The notes: a model not told the origin generated them from the letters alone. A DNA stretch of 5,143 bases from Betaproteobacteria bacterium (GCA_009927195.1 RFNL01000186.1:1-5143), one strand, 5' to 3'. Positions 1 through 4,970 are shown, counted from the stretch's first letter. A program made the numbers and translations.

Positions 1-23
1 TGTCTTGAAAGGGCTTCAGTGGC

Positions 24-716
24 TCAATAACCCACGCGCTTGACGTCCACCAAATTGATGGTTTTACCGCCAGCGACTTGCAGCAACCAGGTGTTGTCGC
101 CGGTGCCTGCATTGCTCACGCCAGTGACCACCGACATGGTGTTGACCGTGACCGGGCCAGTTTTGCCCAGGGCCGTGGCCTTGGCGACAAAACGGTACTT
201 CCCATCGGGCAAGGGTGCGCCCGCGTTATCGGTGCCGTCCCAATTGATTGGGGCATCGCCCGCTGATTGCGGCCCATAGCTCATGGTTCTGACCACACGG
301 CCTAAGTCATCGAGCACATCGACTTGCATGCCATCGGCGCCTGCGGGCAAAGAAACCATGGCATCCACTGATTGGCCGTTGGCATTGACCGCCCAACCAT
401 CGGGCACGGCCACTTTGCGACCGATCAAGGCGGCACCGGACATCATGCGGTCTGCCTGCATGTTGGCAACCATGGTGTCCATGCTGGTCTTCATGGCCGT
501 GGTGGCTTCCAATTGAGAGAACTGCGCCAACTGGGCCACAAAGGCTTCGTTCTTGACCGGGTCCAATGGATTTTGGTTTTTCAATTGGGTGGTGAACAGA
601 GTCAAGAACTGTTGTTGACCCATTTGCTCTTTGACCGGCGTGGCTTTTTGCTTGGCCTGGTAGTCTGAATATTTCACGATGCCATTGGGAAGCGCAGCGG
701 CGGAGGTGGTGGCCAT
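24..716 (-). CDS. flgD: FlgD, flagellar hook cap / hook assembly scaffold protein
   Basis: FlgD forms the cap at the tip of the growing hook, where it promotes polymerisation of FlgE subunits; it is exported by the flagellar type III system and later discarded. The 230-residue protein has the expected N-terminal signature at about residues 36-70 (QFLTLFTTQLKNQNPLDP followed by NEAFVAQLAQFSQLE), including an FxxxF segment (F37-F41) of the kind that acts as a gate-recognition motif in rod and hook substrates. The C-terminal half carries the FlgD beta-sandwich/Ig-like region, with a WDGTDNAGAPLPDGKYRF stretch at about residues 159-176. Length is typical. It starts at ATG 716-714, 21 bp after the flgC stop, behind a weak purine-rich site (GAAAGA, 725-730). 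It is third in a flgBCD operon; flgE is expected next, beyond the left edge. There is no signal peptide, as expected for a type III substrate. Confidence 0.97.
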   Translation of the reverse strand: MATTSAAALPNGIVKYSDYQAKQKATPVKEQMGQQQFLTLFTTQLKNQNPLDPVKNEAFVAQLAQFSQLEATTAMKTSMDTMVANMQADRMMSGAALIGRKVAVPDGWAVNANGQSVDAMVSLPAGADGMQVDVLDDLGRVVRTMSYGPQSAGDAPINWDGTDNAGAPLPDGKYRFVAKATALGKTGPVTVNTMSVVTGVSNAGTGDNTWLLQVAGGKTINLVDVKRVGY

Positions 717-737
717 GGTGTGTGTCTTTCAAGTCAA

Positions 738-1166
738 TCAGGCTTTGGTGATGTCGATCGTGCGCATCATCAATTGGCGCGCTGTGTTGATCACTTCAAC
801 GTTGTTTTGGTAGGAGCGTGATGCGGCCATCATTTCGACCATCTCTTGCATCTCGTTCACATTGGACAAATAGACAAACCCATTTTTATCGGCCATGGGG
901 TGGCTGGGGTCGTACAAGCTGCGAATGGGGGTGGGGTCGTCCACGATCTGATCGACCTTCACACCACCTTGGTTGGGAAAGGCGCGGTTGGTCATCTCCT
1001 CGCTGACCAAGGCTTTGAACACCGGGCGTTTGGCGCGAAATGCATCGGCATCGCTGCCAGCCATGGTGGTGGCATTGGCCAAGTTGGATGCGGTGGTGTT
1101 GAGCCGAATGGTCTGCGCATTCAGTGCAGTGCCGGCGATGCCAAAAACGCTGTCAAGGCTTCTCAT
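738..1166 (-). CDS. flgC: FlgC, flagellar proximal rod protein
   Basis: FlgC is a structural subunit of the proximal rod that crosses the periplasm and links the MS ring to the distal rod. The 142-residue product has the rod/hook family N-terminal helix (about residues 4-34, with LNTTASNLANATT). It also has the FRAKRPVF segment (43-50), the DPTPIRSLYDPSHPMAD region (77-93), and the FlgC C-terminal helix with NEMQEMVEMMAASRSYQNNV (104-123) followed by TARQLMMRTIDI. Length matches the family (about 135-145). The start at ATG 1166-1164 is supported by a strong GGGGAG site (1176-1181) that overlaps the end of flgB. The gap after flgB is only 6 bp, so the two are almost certainly cotranscribed and probably translationally coupled. 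No anomaly is seen. Confidence 0.98.
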   Translation of the reverse strand: MRSLDSVFGIAGTALNAQTIRLNTTASNLANATTMAGSDADAFRAKRPVFKALVSEEMTNRAFPNQGGVKVDQIVDDPTPIRSLYDPSHPMADKNGFVYLSNVNEMQEMVEMMAASRSYQNNVEVINTARQLMMRTIDITKA

Positions 1167-1172
1167 GGTTCA

Positions 1173-1556
1173 TCACTCCCCTTTGAGGGCTTTGCGGATA
1201 GAGCCGATGCGGTTTTCCAAAAACTGCAAAGTTGCCTGGTAGTCGGAAGCGGCTTTACCGTACTGGGCTTGCTCGACGTTGATCTCAACCGTGTTGCCAT
1301 CGAAAGAACTGTTAAAGGGCACCCGAAACCGCATGCCGTTGTCTGGCGCATCGGCCAAAGCCGCGTAATGTTTATCGTGGGTGGCGTTCAGGTATTCTTT
1401 GTTAACTTCTTTGAGCATGGCCTTGAAGTCAACATCCTGGGCTTTGTAATTGGGGGTGTCGGCGTTGGCAATATTGCGTGCCAATACCTCCATGCGCTGG
1501 CTCCTGACCTGCAGGGCTTTTTCATGGATACCAAACGCGTTTGAAAACAGATTCAT
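1173..1556 (-). CDS. flgB: FlgB, flagellar proximal rod protein
   Basis: FlgB is the first rod subunit, at the base of the rod next to FliE, and is exported by the flagellar type III apparatus. The 127-residue protein carries the diagnostic flagellar rod motif NIANADTPNYKAQDVDF at residues 28-44, a DGNTVEINVEQA stretch at 86-97, and the C-terminal helix YQATLQFLENRIGSIRKAL (106-124). Length is slightly short of the usual 130-140 but complete at both ends. The start at ATG 1556-1554 is preceded by AAAGGA (1563-1568), 6 nt away. It is first in flgBCD. A sigma-54 promoter lies about 75 bp upstream in a 184-bp gap, so this operon can be transcribed independently of the LysM-protein gene in front of it. 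Confidence 0.98.
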   Translation of the reverse strand: MNLFSNAFGIHEKALQVRSQRMEVLARNIANADTPNYKAQDVDFKAMLKEVNKEYLNATHDKHYAALADAPDNGMRFRVPFNSSFDGNTVEINVEQAQYGKAASDYQATLQFLENRIGSIRKALKGE

Positions 1557-1562
1557 CGCTGT

Positions 1563-1568
1563 TCCTTT
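1563..1568 (-). promoter_or_regulatory. Ribosome binding site of flgB
   Basis: AAAGGA on the minus strand, 6 nt before the ATG at 1556. It fixes the flgB start and leaves a predicted 5' leader of about 63 nt from the sigma-54 promoter. Confidence 0.75.
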
Positions 1569-1629
1569 GCCAACACATCACCGCTTTTGCGGTCCCGGCC
1601 CTCAAGCCAGAGAACCTCGTGTCGATATT

Positions 1630-1645
1630 TGCAAGAGTTGTGCCA
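1630..1645 (-). promoter_or_regulatory. Sigma-54 (RpoN) promoter of flgBCD
   Basis: The minus strand reads TGGCACAACTCTTGCA. Against the sigma-54 consensus TGGCACG-N4-TTGCW it matches 11 of 12 defined positions. The invariant GG (1644-1643) and GC (1632-1631) are at the correct spacing. If C1631 is -12, transcription starts near 1619, about 63 nt before the flgB ATG. It lies in a non-coding gap and points at flgB. The motif match is seen directly; activity is inferred. Sigma-54 promoters require an enhancer-binding ATPase, in flagellar systems usually of the FleQ/FlrC/FlbD type. Confidence 0.85.
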
Positions 1646-1684
1646 TGGGGTTTTGACACCGTCCTGGCCTTTTATCTGCTCAAT

Positions 1685-1732
1685 TGCGGCAAAGCCTGTC
1701 CGCTGGGCAGGGGATGCGGCAATTTTTTGCCG
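1685..1732 (-). repeat. Paired TTGCCGCA repeats and hairpin, candidate enhancer sites
   Basis: Two perfect copies of TTGCCGCA (minus strand; TGCGGCAA on plus) occupy 1685-1692 and 1715-1722, exactly 30 bp apart, or about three helical turns. A third inverted half-site, TTGCCG on plus at 1727-1732, makes a 6-bp palindrome with the distal copy (CGGCAA-TTTT-TTGCCG, 1717-1732). Relative to the predicted start at 1619 the copies lie near -66 to -73 and -96 to -103, a usual distance for sigma-54 enhancer-binding proteins. The palindrome could also fold as a hairpin just past the lysozyme-gene stop, but no U-tract follows it. The protein that would bind is unknown. Confidence 0.5.
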
Positions 1733-1740
1733 TAAAGGCT

Positions 1741-2358
1741 TCAGCGGATTTCGTTATTGGCTTGGTAAGCACTGACCCGAATGGCTTGCGCGCGATTGGG
1801 CGCAGCCGCCGGGTTGCCCTCGGCTTTCAAGCCCAATCGGTCATTCGCGTTTTGGTGCAAGCCTTGCAAGATGGAGGCCCTGGTGATCGGTGCCTTGGTA
1901 TCGCGATTGACATGTAAATAAGGGGCTTGCGGGCCCGCAATGTTCAAACCGACATCGGTGCGAGGTTCGCTGCGAGCGGCAGGGGTGAGCACGGTGAGGT
2001 ACAAATCATCAAGACCTGCCGGGCCAAAATTCTTTAAACCGGTGTCGTCAAAGTATTTGCTCACCATGTCCAACTGTTGCAGCACACTGTGGCCCAGGAT
2101 GGCGCGCGGGTTTTGCCCAAAGCCTGCGCTGGCCGCGCCACGGTCGGGGCCGTCACAGAATTGAATGATGCCGTGGCAACGGTTATTGGTTGACCGCGGA
2201 TTCATGCCATCGCTTTCCATCAAGGTGAGGCGGGCAAAATCATCGGGCTTGAACTTGTGCTCTTTGGACAATTGCAAGATCTTGTCCATCACGGCCTGCT
2301 TTTCATTGGCCGGAATAAACCCTTTGCTGACCGCACGATCCAATGTTTTTTCCAACAC
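1741..2358 (-). CDS. C-terminal part of a frameshifted LysM/lysozyme-like protein (lysozyme-like domain)
   Basis: This frame encodes the C-terminal half of a protein whose N-terminal half lies in another frame at 2289-2870. Numbered from the TTG at 2358 (205 residues), it resembles lysozyme/lytic-transglycosylase-like domains. DDFARLTLMESDG (39-51) would supply the catalytic Glu (E48), followed by NPRSTNN, GIIQF (63-67), VLQQLDMVSKYF (92-103) and GLDDLYLTVLTPAA (115-128), the order seen in phage-type and SLT-like murein hydrolases. Two Cys residues (C61, C68) flank GIIQF. The segment near 147-161 looks like a degenerate Ca-loop/ITxxxI region. No good start or ribosome site precedes TTG 2358. 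The frame stays open back to about 2472, and the stretch just upstream (PSPIGSRGNVSAHPV) reads like natural protein, so this is probably not a separate gene. Enzymatic activity is inferred. Confidence 0.7.
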   Translation of the reverse strand: MLEKTLDRAVSKGFIPANEKQAVMDKILQLSKEHKFKPDDFARLTLMESDGMNPRSTNNRCHGIIQFCDGPDRGAASAGFGQNPRAILGHSVLQQLDMVSKYFDDTGLKNFGPAGLDDLYLTVLTPAARSEPRTDVGLNIAGPQAPYLHVNRDTKAPITRASILQGLHQNANDRLGLKAEGNPAAAPNRAQAIRVSAYQANNEIR

Positions 2359-2870
2359 CGGGTGGGCACTGACATTGCCACGCGACCCAATTGGACTTGG
2401 GCGGTGGCTGCCACAGCAGTTTGAGACGATGGACTGACCGAGGGCTTTGCCATGCCCGCCGCGTTTTGAAGGTCATTGGGGCTTGCATTCAAGGCCAGCT
2501 GCAAAGCCGACAGGTTGATGCGCTGGCCTGGGTAGATCAGGTTGGCATTGGCCAAGTTGTTGTTGCGGGCCACTTCTTGGGCCAGCCGCATGGACTCGGA
2601 TTGGCTGATGTTTTTACCAGCCGCTGACATGAACTGGCGCACGATACCGCTCAAGGTGTCACCCGACTGGACCGAAACGCTGGCGGTTTGCGGGCCCAGA
2701 ATGCTTGACGGGTTTCCGCCGGCCCCGATTTGTTGGGCCTGGGTCAATGCACGTTGAAACCCCGCGCCATTGGCCGCCCCCTGGGACTGAGCTCGCAACT
2801 GGGTTTGCAGATGATTTAGATTGATGTGAGAGGTTTTAACGAGAGCTTTTGGATCAATCGCAGTGTTCAT
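2289..2870 (-). CDS. N-terminal part of a frameshifted LysM/lysozyme-like flagellar-cluster protein (LysM domain)
   Basis: As it stands this frame encodes 193 residues from ATG 2870. Residues 1-60 are polar and low in complexity, with no signal peptide or membrane segment. Residues about 63-120 form a LysM peptidoglycan-binding domain (VSVQSGDTLSGIV near the start, ARNNNLANANLIYPGQRINL at the end), somewhat long for a LysM. A Ser/Ala-rich linker follows to about 158. The last 35 residues (basic, Trp-rich, ending KSRP) look like out-of-frame translation. One extra base in the CCC run at 2399-2401 would join it to the lysozyme-like frame and give a continuous 376-residue protein ending at 1741. 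The gene is divergent from flgA and precedes flgB, so a role in opening peptidoglycan for the rod is a reasonable inference. An FxxxL (F38-L42) could serve as a type III gate motif. The ribosome site is weak. Confidence 0.75.
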   Translation of the reverse strand: MNTAIDPKALVKTSHINLNHLQTQLRAQSQGAANGAGFQRALTQAQQIGAGGNPSSILGPQTASVSVQSGDTLSGIVRQFMSAAGKNISQSESMRLAQEVARNNNLANANLIYPGQRINLSALQLALNASPNDLQNAAGMAKPSVSPSSQTAVAATAQVQLGRVAMSVPTRCWKKHWIVRSAKGLFRPMKSRP

Positions 2871-2898
2871 GGCGCGCTCGGTAAGGGTTGATTGGGTC

Positions 2899-2914
2899 TG
2901 GCATCAAAGTTGCA
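2899..2914 (+). promoter_or_regulatory. Sigma-54 (RpoN) promoter of flgA
   Basis: TGGCATCAAAGTTGCA matches TGGCACG-N4-TTGCW at 10 of 12 defined positions. The invariant GG (2900-2901) and GC (2912-2913) have exactly the spacing seen in the flgB promoter. The predicted start is near 2925, about 52 nt before the flgA ATG at 2977. It lies in the divergent gap between the LysM-protein gene and flgA and points to flgA. Two matching sites in the two gaps that need promoters make chance unlikely. Confidence 0.8.
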
Positions 2915-2918
2915 TTCA

Positions 2919-2957
2919 GGTGTTGTATCTTCAACAAATTGTCAAAAGTTCAACACC
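2919..2957. repeat. Inverted repeat GGTGTTG / CAACACC in the divergent promoter region
   Basis: Perfect 7-bp arms at 2919-2925 and 2951-2957 are separated by 25 bp. A further CAACA copy at 2932-2936 gives a direct repeat TTCAACA (2930-2936 and 2949-2955). The left arm lies at the predicted flgA start point (about 2925), so a hairpin in the flgA mRNA could not include it. If the repeat is functional, a DNA operator between the divergent genes is more likely. Confidence 0.35.
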
Positions 2958-2976
2958 CTCCACCTGATACTTGCAA

Positions 2977-3789
2977 ATGCTGTGCCCACCTACCACCCAA
3001 CGCAAAGATGTTTTTAAAGCGCTGGCCCCACTGAATGTTCAGCGGGCTTGGCAGGCATCGTTTGCGATGATTTGCCTGTTGCCAGGCCTGTCCATGGCGC
3101 AAAGCGCTGGTCACGCCCAGTTGCAAGAAGGCGCCCGGGCATGGTTGGCCGCACAGCAGCGCATCAGCGCCGACGCTTTGCAAGCCACCCCCTTGGACCC
3201 ACGGCTGCATATTCCCGCTTGCACCCAAAACATCCAGTATGACCTGCCCTTTGGCAACCGCCAGTCGGTACGGGCCCGTTGCGACCAACCATCCTGGCAA
3301 CACTTCATCCAGGTCATGGCCCGACCGGATGCCACACCAGCGGCCCAGGCCAATACCGCAACAACGCCAGCACCCACTGTCGCCAAAGTCAATCCTGGCA
3401 TGGTGATGCGGCCCGTTTTGGTGGCAAACCAAGCCATCAAGCGCGGCACACTCGTGTCGCCACAACAGTTCACCGTGGTTGAAATGGCCTTGCCGGCTGG
3501 CGAGAGCACTTACCTGAGCGATGCCAGTGGCTTGGTCCACATGGAATTGCAACGCGATTTGCCCGCCCAAACCCCATTGCGCAGTTACGACCTGAAAGCG
3601 GCTCAAATGGTGCGCCGTGGACAGCAAGTGATGGTGTCAGTTGGCGAGGGCAAAGGGTTTTTGATCACTTTGCGCGCCGAGGCCCAACAAGATGGTGTGA
3701 TGGGTGAGCAAATTCGCTTGAAAAACACCGAGTCGGGCCGATCATTGACAGCAGTGATTACAGGCTTGAATGCGGCACGGGCTTTGTGA
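2977..3789 (+). CDS. flgA: FlgA, periplasmic P-ring assembly chaperone
   Basis: FlgA is a Sec-exported periplasmic chaperone that helps FlgI assemble into the P ring around the rod. From ATG 2977 the product has 270 residues. An N-terminal region with several Arg/Lys leads into a hydrophobic core (ASFAMICLLPGLSMA), with a likely cleavage after about residue 41 (SMA/QSA). Two Cys (80 and 100) fit the N-terminal domain disulfide. The C-terminal SAF-type/FlgA domain covers about 145-270 (VLVANQAIKRGTLV, RDLPAQTPLRSYDL, QMVRRGQQVMVSVGEGKGF, IRLKNTESGRSLTAVI). A TTG two codons upstream (2971) is an alternative start; neither has a clear Shine-Dalgarno sequence. The next in-frame Met would leave a signal peptide with no positive charge. 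It is driven by the sigma-54 promoter upstream and is first in flgA-flgM-flgN. Confidence 0.95.
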   Translation: MLCPPTTQRKDVFKALAPLNVQRAWQASFAMICLLPGLSMAQSAGHAQLQEGARAWLAAQQRISADALQATPLDPRLHIPACTQNIQYDLPFGNRQSVRARCDQPSWQHFIQVMARPDATPAAQANTATTPAPTVAKVNPGMVMRPVLVANQAIKRGTLVSPQQFTVVEMALPAGESTYLSDASGLVHMELQRDLPAQTPLRSYDLKAAQMVRRGQQVMVSVGEGKGFLITLRAEAQQDGVMGEQIRLKNTESGRSLTAVITGLNAARAL

Positions 3790-3816
3790 AAAAATGAACA
3801 CCAATTCATTCTTTTC
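3788..3816 (+). terminator. Weak AT-rich hairpin after flgA
   Basis: An A-rich arm starting at the flgA stop codon (GAAAAAATGAA, 3788-3798) can pair with TTCATTCTTTTC (3805-3816), leaving one bulged C and a 6-nt loop. It has the A-tract/stem/T-tract look of a terminator, but the stem is short and AT-rich. It could partly separate flgA from flgM, which has its own promoter 30 bp downstream. Confidence 0.35.
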
Positions 3817-3846
3817 AGGCTTTACGTATTTATTCGCCATCGGCGT

Positions 3847-3873
3847 TCAAGTTTTCAAGCTTGGCACCGATAA
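3847..3873 (+). promoter_or_regulatory. Sigma-28 (FliA) promoter of flgM
   Basis: TCAAGTTT (3847-3854), an 11-bp spacer and ACCGATAA (3866-3873) match the enterobacterial FliA consensus TAAAGTTT-N11-GCCGATAA at 14 of 16 positions with exact spacing. Transcription would start near 3880, about 47 nt before the flgM ATG. A sigma-28 promoter in front of the anti-sigma-28 gene is the known feedback arrangement in other bacteria and supports the flgM call. Confidence 0.85.
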
Positions 3874-3914
3874 TTCGCATGACGTGGAAAGAATTGCCTT
3901 TCCCAGTTGAAGAA

Positions 3915-3920
3915 AGAGAG
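3915..3920 (+). promoter_or_regulatory. Ribosome binding site deciding the flgM start
   Basis: AGAGAG lies 6 nt before ATG 3927. The same frame is open from a TTG at 3861, but that codon is upstream of the predicted sigma-28 start point near 3880, so ATG 3927 is the supported start. Confidence 0.6.
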
Positions 3921-3926
3921 ACCCTC

Positions 3927-4244
3927 ATGTCTGATGCCATCAACAACCAAGCCCGACTGTCTCAGTCAAATGCTTCTATGCGCAGTGCCATTGAAAAAGC
4001 TGACAAAAAGCAAAGCGCCCAGTCTCAAGCTTTGCCTGAAGAGGTTGCGCCTGCCAAAGCCAAGGGCGCCAATGTGGACACTTTGTCTTTGAGCAATGTG
4101 GCTGAGCGTGTCAAGGAACAACCCAGTTTTGACCGCGCCAAGGTGGAGTCCATCAAGCAAGCTTTGCGTGAAGGCAACTACCCCTTGAACCCGCGCCGCA
4201 TTGCCGAGAGTTTTGTCTCCCTGGAGAGAATGGTCCAAGGCTGA
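3927..4244 (+). CDS. flgM: FlgM, anti-sigma-28 factor
   Basis: FlgM holds sigma-28 (FliA) inactive until the hook-basal body is complete, and is then exported through it, releasing late gene expression. From ATG 3927 the product has 105 residues, close to the family norm. The N-terminal half is polar, Ala/Gln/Ser-rich and likely disordered. The C-terminal sigma-binding part shows the conserved pattern VDTLSLSNVAERV (50-62), FDRAKVESIKQALREGNYPLNPRRIAE in two blocks (69-94), and a final helix SFVSLERMVQG. It is preceded by its own sigma-28 promoter and followed by flgN after 7 bp. Both the sigma-54 flgA transcript and the sigma-28 transcript may contribute to its expression. Confidence 0.94.
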   Translation: MSDAINNQARLSQSNASMRSAIEKADKKQSAQSQALPEEVAPAKAKGANVDTLSLSNVAERVKEQPSFDRAKVESIKQALREGNYPLNPRRIAESFVSLERMVQG

Positions 4245-4251
4245 TTCCCTT

Positions 4252-4677
4252 ATGCTGGCCGAACAAGTGCTCGCTCCCGACGACATTCGTCACACCGAGG
4301 CCTTGTCTTTGGTTGACGAACTGGAGTCTTTGCTCGAAGCAGAATTTGATGCCTTGAAAGCGCAAGACTTGGACCGTTTTGAAGTCTTGCTGGAACAAAA
4401 AAACCAGGTGCTTGAGCGGCTCAGCCAACTCAGTGGCGTGCGCCAACCCGAAGATGCCGATCGCTTGGGTGTTGAATGGGACACTTTCAAGTCGCGCATG
4501 GTGACCTGTCGCGACATGCACCGCCGCAATGAAATTTTGATTGTCCGCAAACTCGACGCCATTCGAGGCACTTTGCAAAGCCTGGTGCTGGAAGACCCCG
4601 CCAGTTCGGTCGAGGTTTATGACCGCCTGGGCAAAATCAACCGGATGCGCCGGCGTCGCGGTTACAGCGACGCCTGA
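4252..4677 (+). CDS. flgN: FlgN, export chaperone for FlgK/FlgL
   Basis: FlgN is a small helical cytoplasmic chaperone that delivers the hook-filament junction proteins FlgK and FlgL to the export gate. The 141-residue product from ATG 4252 is almost wholly helical, with leucine/acidic heptad-like stretches (LVDELESLLEAEFDALKAQD, 20-39; FEVLLEQKNQVLERLSQL, 43-60). It ends in a basic tail typical of the family (VYDRLGKINRMRRRRGY, 122-138). An upstream TTG in frame (4201) lies inside flgM and has no ribosome site; the CAAGG at 4236-4240 favours ATG 4252. It follows flgM by 7 bp, the usual flgMN pair. Its 3' end overlaps the convergent FlhB-like gene by 16 bp (4662-4677). Confidence 0.9.
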   Translation: MLAEQVLAPDDIRHTEALSLVDELESLLEAEFDALKAQDLDRFEVLLEQKNQVLERLSQLSGVRQPEDADRLGVEWDTFKSRMVTCRDMHRRNEILIVRKLDAIRGTLQSLVLEDPASSVEVYDRLGKINRMRRRRGYSDA

Positions 4678-4958
4678 GGTGCAGGTTCCAATTTTTCATC
4701 GCCTGGCTCCATCCCCTTGAGCCAGTAAACCCACGACAAAATCACCGCCACGGCGGTATACATGTCTTGCGGGATTTCATCACCAACCTCCAAGCGTGAC
4801 AACAAAGACAGCAATTGCGGGTCTTGCGACACAAACACCCCTTGCTTTTCGGCCTCGGCCAAAATCAGGCGCGCCAAATCACCATGCCCTTTGGCCGAGA
4901 CACGCGGGGCTTTGTGTCGCCCATATTCAAGGGCAATGGCTTGGAAGCGGTTTCTCAC
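4662..4958 (-). CDS. fhlB: FhlB-type protein, stand-alone FlhB C-terminal domain paralogue
   Basis: The 98-residue product corresponds to the cytoplasmic FlhB/YscU domain that follows the autocleavage site. It shows AIALEYGRHKAPRVSAKGHGDLA in two blocks (7-29), VFVSQDPQLLSLLSRLEVGDEIPQ (41-64, in parts), and a final helix MYTAVAVILSWVYWLKG. There are no transmembrane segments and no NPTH autocleavage motif, so it is not FlhB itself. The start is GTG 4958-4956, chosen because GAGG (4967-4970) sits 8 nt before it and FlhB similarity begins right there. The same frame is open further upstream to 5108, but that part overlaps fliK and reads as noise. It begins 10 bp after the probable fliK stop, so cotranslation is likely. 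Its exact job is not established; a link to the FliK/FlhB switch is inferred. Confidence 0.85.
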   Translation of the reverse strand: MRNRFQAIALEYGRHKAPRVSAKGHGDLARLILAEAEKQGVFVSQDPQLLSLLSRLEVGDEIPQDMYTAVAVILSWVYWLKGMEPGDEKLEPAPQASL

Positions 4959-4966
4959 CGTTGTGA

Positions 4967-4970
4967 CCTC
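4967..4970 (-). promoter_or_regulatory. Ribosome binding site deciding the GTG start of the FlhB-like gene
   Basis: GAGG on the minus strand, 8 nt before GTG 4958 and overlapping the probable fliK stop codon (4969-4971). This suggests translational coupling. Confidence 0.6.

Noticed and set aside
1..23. Start of flgE at the left edge
   Set aside because: Only 23 bp follow the flgD stop, with no start codon or clear ribosome site, so nothing can be annotated.
846..1544. Long plus-strand open frame (232 codons) opposite flgB and flgC
   Set aside because: It is an antisense shadow of two certain rod genes, with no ribosome site and no recognisable protein pattern.
1717..1732. Hairpin CGGCAA-TTTT-TTGCCG as a terminator after the lysozyme-like gene
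   Set aside because: The stem is only 6 bp and no U-tract follows on either strand; it is better explained as part of the repeat set upstream of the flgB promoter.
2940..2945. TTGACA (minus strand) as a sigma-70 -35 box for the LysM-protein gene
   Set aside because: No acceptable -10 hexamer is found at 16-18 bp spacing.
3111..3627. Minus-strand open frames opposite flgA
   Set aside because: The Cys/Trp/His-rich composition is typical of antisense translation, and flgA on the other strand is clear.
3862..3876. TGGCACC...ATTC resembling a sigma-54 site before flgM
   Set aside because: The -12 element lacks the invariant G, and the overlapping sigma-28 match is far better.
3861..3926. N-terminal extension of FlgM from TTG 3861
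   Set aside because: It overlaps the sigma-28 promoter and lies mostly upstream of the predicted transcript start. ATG 3927 has a ribosome site and gives the usual FlgM length.
4201..4251. FlgN extension from TTG 4201
   Set aside because: It lies within flgM coding sequence with no ribosome site; ATG 4252 fits family length and operon spacing.
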